The position numbers and the translations under genes are program-made. The notes beneath the pieces are model-generated. The model made no database searches. It saw only the letters and a list, made by a program, of their open reading frames with translations, and was not told the origin of the DNA. Positions 12,548 to 24,138 of a DNA stretch of 64,000 bases are shown here, piece after piece. Positions within the stretch are counted from its first letter, which is position 1; each line of letters begins with the position of its first letter. The DNA is from Tragulus kanchil. Taxonomy: Eukaryota; Chordata; Mammalia; Artiodactyla; Tragulidae. The stretch is from assembly GCA_022376925.1 (NCBI GenBank), contig JAIOJX010000027.1, positions 14,959,471 through 15,023,470 on the forward strand. Direction: 5' to 3'.

Positions 12548-13065
12548 GGACTCCCCTGGTGGTCCAGAGGCTGAGGCACTGTGCTCCCCCTGCAGGGGGC
12601 CCAGGTCCTACTCCTGCTTGGGGAAGTGGATCCCACATGCTGCCACTAAAGATCCAACAGGGCTTCCCTGGTGGTCCAGTGGGTAAGGACACCGCCTTGC
12701 AGTGCAAGGGGCACCGGTTCGATCCCTGGCCTGGGAAGATCCCACGTGCCGCGGAGCGGCTGGACCGATGTGTCCAATTACCAAGCCGGAGCTCTGGAGC
12801 GCATGTGCCCAGAGCCCGTGCTCTGCGACAACAGACGCCACCGCGATGGGAGGCCCACACGGGCCAAAGAACAAAGATGAATGAAACTAGACAAATGAAG
12901 ACCGATAGGAGTGGCCTGCCTGCCCCCCTCCCTCCCCACCCCGCCAAAATAAAAAAATGAATAAATGTTTAAAAAAAAAAAAAGATCCAAAAGACTGCAA
13001 CAAGGATTCCATGCACTGCAACTAAGACTTGGTGCAGCCAAATAAATAAAGAAATAAATTTAAAA
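12548..13065 (+). mobile_element. Older tRNA-type SINE split by a younger SINE
   Basis: Outer element: 'gactcccctggtggtccag' at the left, and 'gcaactaagacttggtgcag' with AAATAAAT repeats at the right. A younger long-body CHR SINE (12661-12980) sits in the middle and is flanked by the 10-bp target-site duplication AAAGATCCAA. The outer element lies inside the L1. Confidence 0.85.
12661..12980 (+). mobile_element. Long-body CHR-type SINE, young copy
   Basis: tRNA-Glu-like head with A box 'tggtccagtgg' and B box 'ggttcgatccc', then a body of about 150 nt, a C-rich stretch and an A tail. Target-site duplication AAAGATCCAA at 12648-12657 and 12981-12990. Inserted into an older SINE. Confidence 0.9.
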
Positions 13066-13194
13066 AAAAAATCATTTTAAAATACTTAAGTTGAATTAAT
13101 GTCTTATACCATACACAAAAATTAACTCAAAATGGAAACTAGACTTAAATGTGAGAGTTAAAATTATAAAAGTTATAGAAGGAAACAGCAATGT

Positions 13195-13420
13195 GGGGAA
13201 ACAAGCCAGTGGAGGTTTTCGCAGCCTTTACTATTCTGGCCCTGAGTCCCACGTTGGGCGCCATTTGCCGGGTGCATAGAGGCTAGTGGGTGTGGCAAGA
13301 CCTTAAGAAACACATGCATACATAGAGATTTACAGAAAGGAGACTTTAAGAAATACACGCACAGACAGAGAGAAAGAGGGGAACGGGGGTGGGGGACTCA
13401 TGTCTTGGCATGCTGTGGCA
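13195..13420 (-). mobile_element. ERV fragment: LTR U5 end plus primer-binding site
   Basis: On the minus strand an LTR-like sequence (U5 side) is followed at once by an 18-nt site matching the 3' end of tRNA-Lys(1,2) at 17 of 18 positions (plus-strand positions 13246-13263). A few dozen bases of leader follow. This primer type fits class II (ERVK/beta-like) elements. No gag, pol or env sequence is present. It sits inside the L1. Confidence 0.7.
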
Positions 13421-13757
13421 CAGAAATAAATATGATCTAGGCTTAGGCAATGATTTCTTAGATATGACATCAAAAGCACACACAATAAATGGAAAAATTC
13501 ACCAACTGGATTTTATCAAAATTCAAAAACGTTTACACTTCAAATGACACCCTCAAGAAAGTGACAAGATAACTCACAAAAAAGCTAGCATATTATATAA
13601 CTGATAAGAGACTTTTATCCAGAATATATAAAGAAAGAACTCTTACTAACTAACTATGGTCCAGAGGCTGAGGCACTGTGCTCCCCCTGCAGGGGGCCCA
13701 GGTCCTACTCCTGCTTGGGGAAGTGGATCCCACATGCTGCCACTAAAGATCCAACAG

Positions 13758-14076
13758 GGCTTCCCTGGTGGTCCAGTGGGTAAGGACACCGCCTTGCAGT
13801 GCAAGGGGCACCGGTTCGATCCCTGGCCTGGGAAGATCCCACGTGCCGCGGAGCGGCTGGACCGATGTGTCCAATTACCAAGCCGGAGCTCTGGAGCGCA
13901 TGTGCCCAGAGCCCGTGCTCTGCGACAACAGACGCCACCGCGATGGGAGGCCCACACGGGCCAAAGAACAAAGATGAATGAAACTAGACAAATGAAGACC
14001 GATAGGAGTGGCCTGCCTGCCCCCCTCCCTCCCCACCCCGCCAAAATAAATAAATGAATAAATGTTTAAAAAAAAA
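13758..14076 (+). mobile_element. Long-body CHR-type SINE (second copy of 12661-12980)
   Basis: Same insertion as at 12661-12980, with the same nested position and the same target-site duplication (right copy at 14077-14086). Present because of duplicate pair 3. Confidence 0.9.
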
Positions 14077-14290
14077 AAAGATCCAAAAGACTGCAACAAG
14101 GATTCCATGCACTGCAACTAAGACTTGGTGCAGCCAAATAAATAAAGAAATAAATTTAAAAAAAAAATCATTTTAAAATACTTAAGTTGAATTAATGTCT
14201 TATACCATACACAAAAATTAACTCAAAATGGAAACTAGACTTAAATGTGAGAGTTAAAATTATAAAAGTTATAGAAGGAAACAGCAATGT

Positions 14291-14517
14291 GGGGAAACAA
14301 GCCAGTGGAGGTTTTCGCAGCCTTTACTATTCTGGCCCTGAGTCCCACGTTGGGCGCCATTTGCCGGGTGCATAGAGGCTAGTGGGTGTGGCAAGACCTT
14401 AAGAAACACATGCATACATAGAGATTTACAGAAAGGAGACTTTAAGAAATACACGCACAGACAGAGAGAAAGAGGGGAACGGGGGTGGGGGACTCATGTC
14501 TTGGCATGCTGTGGCAC
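14291..14517 (-). mobile_element. ERV U5/primer-binding-site fragment (second copy)
   Basis: Duplicate of 13195-13420; the primer-binding-site core is at 14342-14359. Not an independent insertion. Confidence 0.7.
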
Positions 14518-15555
14518 AGAAATAAATATGATCTAGGCTTAGGCAATGATTTCTTAGATATGACATCAAAAGCACACACAATAAATGGAAAAATTCACCA
14601 ACTGGATTTTATCAAAATTCAAAAACGTTTACACTTCAAATGACACCCTCAAGAAAGTGACAAGATAACTCACAAAAAAGCTAGCATATTATATAACTGA
14701 TAAGAGACTTTTATCCAGAATATATAAAGAAAGAACTCTTACAACTTAAGAAGAAAATAAATACTTCCGTTTAAAAACTGGGCAAACGATTTGAAGAAAC
14801 ATTTCTCAAAGAAGACAAATAGTCAGTAAGCACATGAAAAGATGTTCAACATCGTTTGTCATCAGGGAAATGCAAATAAAACCAAAATGAGATACCACGT
14901 TATACCTACTAGGATGGTTAGAATAGAAAAGACAATAGCAAGTGTTGGTGAGGATGTAGAAAAACTGAAGCCCTCACTCCCTGCTGGAACGTGAAACAGT
15001 GCAACGGACAGTGAGGCAATTTCTGAAAACTTCCCCACATGACACAGCAAGCTCACTCTTATAGAAACAGAACCAAACGTCCATACAAAGACTTGCAAAA
15101 AATGTTCATGGCATTATGGTTCACAGCGGCTACAAACTGGAACAACCCAACTGCCCATCAGCCGGGGAGTGGCTAGACACCGCGCGCCGCCTCCACACCG
15201 TCCACCGTGCCTGTCCCAGGGAGGCAGGAGGCGGCGCTGCCCCGGCCGGCCACCGGCCGAGGCGACAGCAGCCCGGCCCGCAGGACCACCGGCCGCCGCT
15301 GAGATGCGCTGTCCGCGGAAGGCCAGTCTACAGAGACAGAATTAGTCTAGTGGCTTCCGGGGGCTGGGGGCGGGCGGGGAGGGACTTTCAGTGGGAACCA
15401 GGCCTCTCTTCGCGGTGATGAGACGCTCTAAAATTAGACAGTGGTAGTGGTTGCACAACTCTGTGAATGTACTGAACACCACTGAATTGTATACTTTAAA
15501 TGGGTGAATCTTATGGTATGTAAATTATATCTCTATAAAGTTTTTTTCAAAAAAA

Positions 15556-15694
15556 GAAGTTTGATGACTTCAGGGATTAATTCCGTTCCTAGGGACTACG
15601 AGCTTCGTGAGAAGTCAAGCTCTTGAGACCTAATAAAATGTGTTGGCTTTAAACTGTAAAGTGTATTTGAAGCAAACCAAAAGCTGAAAAAATA
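15556..15694. other. Unannotated sequence
   Basis: Short spacer between the L1 end and duplicate pair 4; nothing recognised. Confidence 0.4.
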
Positions 15695-16371
15695 TGTCAA
15701 TGAGACAATGAAAGTCAACTCATTTGAAACTAACATGCGTACACATAAACTGACGGACTATGGGACGTGGGTGTATTTCACGTTTGACATGAAGGGGCGA
15801 GCTCTCACAAGCAGGGTGCGAGAACCATGAGAGTCTGGGACAGGGAGGCTGCTTCATGGAGCTGACTCTCTCCTTACAGTGACATCTCTCTTAAGGCTTC
15901 TGTGACCCCCTCCTGTAGTCTCACCCTGTCTGGACTCCCAGGTTCCTCAGACATAACAGTGATAGATAGGGCTCACGCTTCTGCTTTTCAGAGAGTTTGT
16001 TATCCTACAGAAAAATCAGTCTCTGCAATGTAGTTTTATGACAGAGCAAATCAAGTCCTCTCATTCCATCCCCAAAGCGCCTCAGGAGGAGCCGGCCCCT
16101 GCCACGCAGGGCACCTGACGCTAAGGCTGGAACGGCCCTCGCCGCGCTGCAGCCAACAGCACGCTCCCACTGCTGCCCCGCACTGAGCAGTCTGCTCCTG
16201 GAGGATCTGGGCGTCTCGCACTTACTTTTGAATCCCAGAGCCTGTCGCCCTGCACACTCTGGGCCCCTTAACTGGTGAGTTACTTTTCTTAAGAGTTTTC
16301 AAGATGACAATGACCCATGCCTGAGTTCTTGCTTTCATGTTATAAATTCAGCCCTCACATGCCTATACAGT

Positions 16372-16482
16372 GGCTCGTGTTAAGTCCCTCCAGCTTGTGT
16401 CCAACTCTTTTATGACCCTATGAACTGTTGCCCACTAGGCTTCTCTGTCCATGGGATGCTCCAGGCAAGAGTACTGGAGGGG
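16372..16482 (-). mobile_element. Bov-tA SINE, left piece of split host
   Basis: Minus-strand Bov-tA ('gtgtccaactcttttatgac', 'gggatgctccaggcaaga') interrupted by the SINE at 16483. The right piece survives only after copy 2, at 17897-17950. The left piece is repeated at 17466-17576. Confidence 0.85.
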
Positions 16483-16790
16483 GGCTTCCCTGGTGGTCCA
16501 GTCGGTAAGGACACCGCCTTGCAGTGCAAGGGGCGCCAGTTCGATCCCTGCCCTGGGAAGATCCCACGTGCCGCGGAGCAGCTGGACCGATGTGACCAAT
16601 TACCAAGCCGGAGCTCTGGAGCACGTGCGCCCAGAGTCAGTGCTCTGCGACAACAGACGCCACCGCGATGGGAGGCCCACACAGGTCAAAGAACAAAAAG
16701 ATGGATGAAAATAGATAAATGAAAGACCAATAGAAGTGGCCCACCCGCCCTCTCCTCCCCAACCCACCCTCCCCAAAAAATTAAAAAAAT
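16483..16790 (+). mobile_element. Long-body CHR-type SINE, tail truncated at duplication junction
   Basis: Complete head and body; the A tail runs straight into duplicate copy 2, so this copy lacks its 3' target-site duplication. Confidence 0.9.
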
Positions 16791-17465
16791 TGTCAATGAG
16801 ACAATGAAAGTCAACTCATTTGAAACTAACATGCGTACACATAAACTGACGGACTATGGGACGTGGGTGTATTTCACGATTGACATGAAGGCGAGCTCTC
16901 ACAAGCAGGGTGCGAGAACCATGAGAGTCTGGGACAGGGAGGCTGCTTCATGGAGCTGACTCTCTCCTTACAGTGACATCTCTCTTAAGGCTTCTGTGAC
17001 CCCCTCCTGTAGTCTCACCCTGTCTGGACTCCCAGGTTCCTCAGACATAACAGTGATAGATAGGGCTCACGCTTCTGCTTTTCAGAGAGTTTGTTATCCT
17101 ACAGAAAAATCAGTCTCTGCAATGTAGTTTTATGACAGAGCAAATCAAGTCCTCTCATTCCATCCCCAAAGCGCCTCAGGAGGAGCCGGCCCCTGCCACG
17201 CAGGGCACCTGACGCTAAGGCTGGAACGGCCCTCGCCGCGCTGCAGCCAACAGCACGCTCCCACTGCTGCCCCGCACTGAGCAGTCTGCTCCTGGAGGAT
17301 CTGGGCGTCTCGCACTTACTTTTGAATCCCAGAGCCTGTCGCCCTGCACACTCTGGGCCCCTTAACTGGTGAGTTACTTTTCTTAAGAGTTTTCAAGATG
17401 ACAATGACCCATGCCTGAGTTCTTGCTTTCATGTTATAAATTCAGCCCTCACATGCCTATACAGT

Positions 17466-17950
17466 GGCTCGTGTTAAGTCCCTCCAGCTTGTGTCCAACT
17501 CTTTTATGACCCTATGAACTGTTGCCCACTAGGCTTCTCTGTCCATGGGATGCTCCAGGCAAGAGTACTGGAGGGGGGCTTCCCTGGTGGTCCAGTCGGT
17601 AAGGACACCGCCTTGCAGTGCAAGGGGCGCCAGTTCGATCCCTGCCCTGGGAAGATCCCACGTGCCGCGGAGCAGCTGGACCGATGTGACCAATTACCAA
17701 GCCGGAGCTCTGGAGCACGTGCGCCCAGAGTCAGTGCTCTGCGACAACAGACGCCACCGCGATGGGAGGCCCACACAGGTCAAAGAACAAAAAGATGGAT
17801 GAAAATAGATAAATGAAAGACCAACAGAAGTGGCCCACCCGCCCCTCTCCCTCCCCAACCCACCCTCCCCCCAAAAAAAATTAAAAAAAAAAAAAAAGAG
17901 TACTGGAGGGGTTGCCATGCCCTTTTCCGGAGGATCTTTTTGATCTGGAG
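17466..17950. mobile_element. Bov-tA host (-) with inserted long-body CHR SINE (+)
   Basis: Complete version of the insertion. The host Bov-tA is split at 17576/17897. The inserted SINE is 17577-17896. The 15-bp target-site duplication AGAGTACTGGAGGGG is at 17562-17576 and 17897-17911. This is direct evidence of retroposition into an existing SINE. Confidence 0.92.
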
Positions 17951-18147
17951 TGGAAGCCATGTTAAATAAACTAAAAACTTTAAAAATAAATAATTTCAAT
18001 CCTTTTTGGGAAAGGATATAAGGGAAAAGTGTTATCATAACACTATTGGGCAGCCATTATAGTAGTATTTCATTCATGCAAGAATCATCAATGGATGCTC
18101 AAGTTCATGGGCAGAAGTTGAAGAATTAGCAGGATATCTACCCAAGC

Positions 18148-18346
18148 TCGAGTTTCTCAGGTGGCTCAGTGGTAAAGAATTCACCTGCAATGCAGGTGAG
18201 TCAGGAAATGGGCCAGAAAGATCCCCTGGTGAATGAAACGGCAGCCCACTTCAGTACTCCTGCCTGGGAAATCCCATGTACAGAGGAGCCTAGTGGGCTA
18301 CAGTCCATGGGGTCACAAAGAGTCAGACATGACATATCAGTCAAAC
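18148..18346 (+). mobile_element. Bov-tA SINE
   Basis: Head 'tttctcaggtggctcagtgg', then 'agtactcctgcctgggaaat', ending 'gagtcagacatgacatatc'. Full-length layout. Confidence 0.9.
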
Positions 18347-18469
18347 AACTATGCAGTCTCAAAGTGTCATCCCACAAGATTGTGACATCATGATTTATAA
18401 GAAATAGGAATCTGACCATTCAGACGACCAATATAGTTATTTCTCATATATTTCGTCTTCATCTACAGT

Positions 18470-19160
18470 TCCTGGCTCCAGGTTCCCAAACCTTTGGGAT
18501 TTCTGGAGCTACAAGAGCAATGGGATTATGTCTGGTCTTTCTTCAGCTCCTGAAAACGCTCTGGGGAAAGTAACTTTTGGATCACACCCAAGACTGAGGG
18601 TCAGTTGCCAGGAAAACCAACCATAAGATTAAAGGGTTGGGACTTCAGTAGCCCCCGTCCCAGTGGTGGGTGGCTGCAGGTGGAATGAATCCCCAATGAT
18701 CCATGACTGAATCCGTCAGTCGCTTCTGTGCGAGGAAGCCTCCATAAGAACCCCACAGGCGAGGGTTTCGGGAGCTGCAGGCTGATGAACTCGGGGAGAT
18801 TTGTAAGAGTGCAGTATTGGGAAGGATCCTTTCCTATGCCTCACGCTGCGTATCTCCTCATCCAGTGGTTGGTTCAGATCTTTAACACCCTTTTACAATA
18901 AATTGGCAGTCTGGTGAGCAAACAAGTCTGTGAGCTGTTCTAGAAGCTTAATCAAGCCCAAGGAGGTCAGCGGGTCGGAAGCATAGGTGGTGATAACCTG
19001 GGCTGGAGACCGGCGTCGGAGCCGGAAGGGCTTCGTGGGACTGAGCCTGATTCTGTGTCCAGGCAGGCAGTGTCCGAATTGAGCTGAATGTTTGGACACA
19101 ATACTGGTGTCCAAGAATTGCTTATTGGTGTGGGGAAGCCCAACACACACACAGACATTG
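18470..19160. repeat. Probable ancient interspersed repeat, family unassigned
   Basis: The section has blocks I associate with a mammal-wide repeat ('gaagcctccataagaacccc', 'gaattgagct', 'aagaattgctta'), including 'ttacaataaa' near 18895. I could not name the family with confidence. No coding capacity seen. Confidence 0.45.
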
Positions 19161-19453
19161 AAATTGGGTCTGGGTCCCTTTTTTCAAAGATACTTATTAA
19201 TTTTACAAAGAGAAAATAAGAACTTTTTCGAGTGCTACCCCAGCTAATGGTCCAAGTCCATATCACCAGTTATGGGACAAATGGCCACCACATGCGCCTC
19301 ATGAGATAAAGCACTGAGATACATAGCATTACTTCTGACGGATTCTGGTGCAAAAATACACAAACTGAATCTAATCATGAGAAAAGCATCAGAGGTACCC
19401 AAACTGAGAGACGTTTTACAAAACAACTGACTCCTCAGAAATGTAAAGGCTAG

Positions 19454-19729
19454 GCTTCCCTGGTGGTCCAGTGGGTAAAGAGTCCACCTTGCAGTGCAAG
19501 GGGTGCCGATTCGACCCCTGGCCTGGGAAGATCCCATGTACTGTGGAGCGGCTGGACCAGTGTGCCCAATTCCGAGCCAGTGCTCTGGAGTGCGTGTGCC
19601 CAGAGCCGGCACTCTGCTACAGGAGAGGCCATTGCAATGGGAGGCCCACACAGGCCAAAGAACAAACATGGATGAAAATAAATAAATGAAAGACTGATAA
19701 AAGTGGCCAAAAATAAAAAAAAAAAAAAA
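19454..19729 (+). mobile_element. Long-body CHR-type SINE
   Basis: tRNA-Glu-like head, long body and A tail, flanked by the 11-bp target-site duplication GTAAAGGCTAG at 19443-19453 and 19730-19740. CpG sites in the body are partly decayed compared with the copies at 27.5 and 53.1 kb. Confidence 0.93.
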
Positions 19730-19740
19730 GTAAAGGCTAG

Positions 19741-20408
19741 GAAACACAGAGCAAGACTGAAATTTTTCCAGGGTGAAAAGAACTAGGAAGACACTAGAAC
19801 AGAAAGCAACACATAATTTGGGGTTTTCTCTTCTCTTTCTTCGGTGTATTAAGGATATTATTAGGCCAACTGGCAAAATATTAAGGTCTACAGGTTAGCT
19901 AATAGTATTGCATGAGGGTGAATTTTCTGATTTTGATTATCTCTATGGTTATGCTGCACATAAAGCCCTTGTTTTTAGGAATACCCACTTAAAAGTATTC
20001 ACAGGGAGAGGGACAATGTGTGGGCAACTTACTCTCAAACATTTCAGAAAAAAAAATTCATAACGCGGATGTGATAAAATGGCAACATCTGGGGAATGGG
20101 GAGTAAAGATTACATGGAACTCCTTGTACTGTTCTGCAATTTGCTGGTAAGTCTGCAAGTACGTAAAAAAAAATAAAATAAAAAGATTAGAAATGTTAAA
20201 ATATCTTTGTCTCTCATCATTGAAGCTATTATTGGATGCCACTGTGACCCTAAAGGAGTCTAGTAAACATGAAAACTTGTCAGAGGGACTTGGAATTGTT
20301 AGAATTTCGTACCTTTCTATTGTTCTCTAGGGAAGGTCCCTCCTCTCGTGTGTGTACAGGTTAAGTTTGACTTATACAAATGTATAAATTCCGTATGTTA
20401 GAATGTAA
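19741..20408. other. Unannotated sequence, possible old repeat end
   Basis: No gene. The part around 20080-20190 ('gttctgcaatttgctggtaa', then an A-rich run) resembles the 3' end of an old LINE or DNA-element copy, but I cannot assign it. Confidence 0.35.
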
Positions 20409-22623
20409 TTTAGACACACATCTTTAACAAATTGAATAGTGGCTTAGATGTGATAGGAAGTTGGTCTCCCTCGAGTCACAGAAGGGCAGGCAGGCAGTCC
20501 AGGGCTGGTCCAGAGGGCGGGTCAGACCAGGTCTTGCTGCCCTGACGTGCAGCTCCTGGTCCAGGCTGGAGACTGCAGCCCCGGGCAGCACATCTCTCTG
20601 CTCGTCAGGAGGGACCGGGCGAACGGAGCGGGGTGTTTCCCACGGCCCCCCGTCAACGACGCTTTCTGGACACGGCACACCAGGTGCGTCTCTTTGCTCC
20701 AAGGCAACTTCTAGCTGCAGGAGAGGCCGCGCATGGCAGTCTGGGCAGTCACATGCCATCTGAAAATCAGGGAGGAAGAGAATGGTTGTCAGGATGTGTA
20801 ACAAGCCCATGTTCCCAAGTGAGGTAAATCTACTCTAGGGAAACGACCGCAGCTGACTGCAGGCAGTGCTGGTGCCGCCGGCGGCAGACGGGACAGGAGG
20901 CTCAGGGGTAGGTGGCTGAGGACGTGGAAGTGGAGATAAAAGAGTTGTCTGCAAAGAGAAGAAAACGGAAACAACCCCATGGATGCCAGAACATGAGACA
21001 AAATACAGCTAAAACCTCTGCTTAAGTTAATAAGACTCCATCTGAATTAGGCATAAACGGAAGATAAGGAAAACAAGGAAAAGGGAAAGATGGGGAGGAA
21101 GGGACAAGAGGGCTTGAAAGAGGGGGGTAGGAGGGGTCGGGAAACGCAGGAGGGTGCAGTCTAGCTGTCTGAGCAACTGCCGCTGGCTCTGTGGGCCCTG
21201 GGGCTGTGGCCTCACTCACCTGGAACGCAAGTTTTGAAAGCAGAGCTGGGTCTGGTGTAAGGAACCAACGTTCACTGCAGGTGGTCATCTGTAGTACTCG
21301 GGACTCTCCCGACTTTAAAAAAGCCTTTACACAAGCAAGCCGGGTAACCAAACACAGCACAAGGGCCAGAAAAATAACACGGGCTACAATGAAAAGAAAT
21401 CCAACTCTGCAAGCAGGATTTTAATAACTCCCGACCAACTGGCCCACAGCTGTGCTGCTGTCTTCAGGGACACCATGGCAAGGACTGCAGAGCTCCTTCC
21501 TTGTGAGGAATGTGAAAAGGAAGTTTAGACACACATCTTTAACAAATTGAATAGTGGCTTAGATGTGATAGGAAGTTGGTCTCCTCGAGTCACAGAAGGG
21601 CAGGCAGGCAGTCCAGGGCTGGTCCAGAGGGCGGGTCAGACCAGGTCTTGCTGCCCTGACGTGCAGCTCCTGGTCCAGGCTGGAGACTGCAGCCCCGGGC
21701 AGCACATCTCTCTGCTCGTCAGGAGGGACCGGGCGAACGGAGCGGGGTGTTTCCCACGGCCCCCCGTCAACGACGCTTTCTGGACACGGCACACCAGGTG
21801 CGTCTCTTTGCTCCAAGGCAACTTCTAGCTGCAGGAGAGCCGCGCATGGCAGTCTGGGCAGTCACATGCCATCTGAAAATCAGGGAGGAAGAGAATGGTT
21901 GTCAGGATGTGTAACAAGCCCATGTTCCCAAGTGAGGTAAATCTACTCTAGGGAAACGACCGCAGCTGACTGCAGGCAGTGCTGGTGCCGCCGGCGGCAG
22001 ACGGGACAGGAGGCTCAGGGGTAGGTGGCTGAGGACGTGGAAGTGGAGATAAAAGAGTTGTCTGCAAAGAGAAGAAAACGGAAACAACCCCATGGATGCC
22101 AGAACATGAGACAAAATACAGCTAAAACCTCTGCTTAAGTTAATAAGACTCCATCTGAATTAGGCATAAACGGAAGATAAGGAAAACAAGGAAAAGGGAA
22201 AGATGGGGAGGAAGGGACAAGAGGGCTTGAAAGAGGGGGGTAGGAGGGGTCGGGAAACGCAGGAGGGTGCAGTCTAGCTGTCTGAGCAACTGCCGCTGGC
22301 TCTGTGGGCCCTGGGGCTGTGGCCTCACTCACCTGGAACGCAAGTTTTGAAAGCAGAGCTGGGTCTGGTGTAAGGAACCAACGTTCACTGCAGGTGGTCA
22401 TCTGTAGTACTCGGGACTCTCCCGACTTTAAAAAAGCCTTTACACAAGCAAGCCGGGTAACCAAACACAGCACAAGGGCCAGAAAAATAACACGGGCTAC
22501 AATGAAAAGAAATCCAACTCTGCAAGCAGGGATTTTAATAACTCCCGACCAACTGGCCCACAGCTGTGCTGCTGTCTTCAGGGACACCATGGCAAGGACT
22601 GCAGAGCTCCTTCCTTGTGAGGA
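20409..22623. repeat. Tandem duplicate pair 5
   Basis: Copy 1 is 20409-21509 and copy 2 is 21524-22623 (about 1.1 kb, offset 1115 falling to 1113). The differences I see are single-base length changes in C or G runs ('gtctccctcg' against 'gtctcctcg', 'agaggccgcg' against 'agagccgcg', 'gcaggatt' against 'gcagggatt'). Filler is 14 bp. Probably an unmerged overlap. Confidence 0.92.
21058..21145. repeat. Homopurine-rich tract
   Basis: About 90 bp almost entirely A and G on the plus strand (GGAAGATAAGGAAAAC then GGGGAGGAAGGGAC). Repeated at 22171-22258 by duplication. It could form triplex structure; no gene. Confidence 0.7.
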
Positions 22624-23734
22624 GAATCATTGGGGGTATTTACCTTTCAGCCAAGCCTATGGGGCAAAAAGTAAAATTATGCACTTGAAGTTTCTGAAGG
22701 AATGGCCAAACTGGTTCATAAACCACTTCATTTAAAGCAAAATAATGACATAGCATCTGAGAGATGGAAGGAACCTTTCTCTTTGTGTACAAATATTTCT
22801 ACAGGGGGCTGCAGAGACTGGAGTTTGCTTTGTTTATGGAAGTCGGCTCCACCGCACTCCAGAGAATTTCATGATGGAGGTTATTGCCTGTGCCAATAAT
22901 GTCAAAATCTAAAACTGGAGAAGGCTTGCAAGTTTTGCCAAGTATATGCAGACCTGGACTCAAACCCCTTTCAAGAGTTTAGGCCGTGGTGGAGGGCTGT
23001 GTCCGTTCGCAGGACAACACCCGCTCTGGCCTCATCTGGCCTCTAAGAAGACCGGGTGGGGGTGGGGGAAGAGGTGTGAGGGAGTGGGGTGGGGGGGTGG
23101 AGACCAAGATACCAATCAAAGAAGTGACGAGGCAGGGGGAGGGTCCCGGGGTCTCTGAGTCTAGACCCAAGCCACGCAGAGTGCCTGGCCTAACACAAAC
23201 ACACCGAAGGCAAGATTCGTGTTTTGTAACGTGTGAGAGGGCAGGAGGCCAAGCCGCTGGTTGTGAGTGTGGAACCCACTAAAACCCTGCCTGTTCTCTC
23301 TGTCCTCACGCTGGATTCACCCCGCAGCATCAGACGTGGCGCCAGGGATTCACTCTAGTCCCTTTAATGACGCCCTTTCCCTTGGCAGCAACTTTCTGTA
23401 AAATCCAGGGAGACCCTTCTGGTATGTAAACTGGCCTGCAGGTGGAAAGCGTGAGAAACCGCTCCCAAACCCTTCTACTGCGGAGCTATCTGCTGGGAAG
23501 AAAGATAAAAGTTAAACTAAACAGAACAGAAAATGCCTATGGGTTGCTTTTTTCCCTGAAAGTGAAACTTGACTTAAAATTAAAACACACTTTAAAAAAA
23601 AGGACCTTAGGGGCCTATTTTTTTTCCCCAGTTGGTTCTTAGCACAAAGCCTCCTAACTCCTTTTTATTTTGGGGGGTGACATTAGAAGAGTGGAGTCTT
23701 TAATTATTGAACTGAAGGAACTTTAAAGATCATT
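22624..23734. other. Unannotated sequence with a G-rich patch
   Basis: No gene. Positions 23056-23100 hold several G runs of 4-7 on the plus strand with short spacers and so have quadruplex potential. Open frames here show no recognisable product. Confidence 0.4.
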
Positions 23735-23832
23735 TAATCTAATGCCCCGATTTGATAGGCAGGAAAGCCCAGGAAAGTGAAGTAATTAGCCCAGTGTCTC
23801 ATGGCAAACTGAAGCCTGGGTCACTCACCTTT
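23735..23832 (+). mobile_element. MIR fragment
   Basis: Matches the MIR core pattern of 'gaaactgaggcccagagaag..aagtaacttgcccaaggtc' in degraded form ('aggaaagtgaagtaattagc'). Ancient mammalian SINE. Confidence 0.65.
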
Positions 23833-23846
23833 GAATTCAAGCTTTT

Positions 23847-24124
23847 TTGTTGTTTTTTAAATTTTGGCCTTTTTCTTTGGTTTTCTATCTATTTATTCTC
23901 ATTCATCTTTATTCTGTGGCTCGCGTGGGCCTCCCATTGCAGTGGCCTCTCTCACTGCAGAGCACCGGCTCTGGGCGCACGCACTCCAGAGCGCTGGCTT
24001 GTAACTGGGACACACCGGTCCAGCCATTCCGTGGCATGTGGGATCCTCCTGGGCCAGAGATCAAACCAGTGCTCCTTGCACTGCAAGGTGGACTCTTTAC
24101 CCACTGGATCACCAGGGAAGTCCA
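23847..24124 (-). mobile_element. Long-body CHR-type SINE
   Basis: Complete minus-strand copy. The 14-bp flanks at 23833-23846 and 24125-24138 match at 13 of 14 positions (GAATTCAAGCTTTT / GAATTTAAGCTTTT) as target-site duplication. Apparently older than the 53.1-kb copy judging by CpG decay. Confidence 0.92.
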
Positions 24125-24138
24125 GAATTTAAGCTTTT

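Larger units (their letters stand above)
12560..14742. repeat. Tandem duplicate pair 3
   Basis: Copy 1 is 12560-13646 and copy 2 is 13657-14742 (about 1.09 kb, offset 1097 then 1096). The unit includes the nested SINE pair, L1 sequence and the ERV fragment. Filler is 10 bp (13647-13656). Differences are mainly in A-rich runs. Probably an unmerged overlap. Confidence 0.92.
12462..15555 (+). mobile_element. L1 3' half, interrupted and partly duplicated
   Basis: Reads as the last part of L1 ORF2 plus 3' UTR: 'aatggtgctgggacaact', 'aattaactcaaaatgga', 'tatccagaatatataaag', 'aacatttctcaaagaaga', then 'tgtgaatgtactgaacacc' and a T/A-rich end. It is interrupted by a SINE nest (12548-13065), an ERV fragment (13195-13420) and a GC-rich block (15176-15310). 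Much of it is present twice because of duplicate pair 3. No intact coding capacity. Confidence 0.88.
15695..17897. repeat. Tandem duplicate pair 4
   Basis: Copy 1 is 15695-16790 and copy 2 is 16791-17897 (about 1.1 kb, offset 1096 falling to 1094). Each copy ends inside the A-rich tail of a long-body SINE, and only copy 2 continues into the 3' target-site duplication. Differences sit in C and A runs near the right end. Probably an unmerged overlap. Confidence 0.92.

Noticed and set aside
12661..12740. tRNA gene calls at SINE heads
   Set aside because: The heads have A and B boxes and tRNA-Glu-like arms, but they are followed by SINE body and A tail and flanked by target-site duplications.
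13195..13420. A provirus at the tRNA-Lys primer-binding site
   Set aside because: No gag, pol or env sequence and no second LTR adjoin it; L1 sequence lies on both sides.
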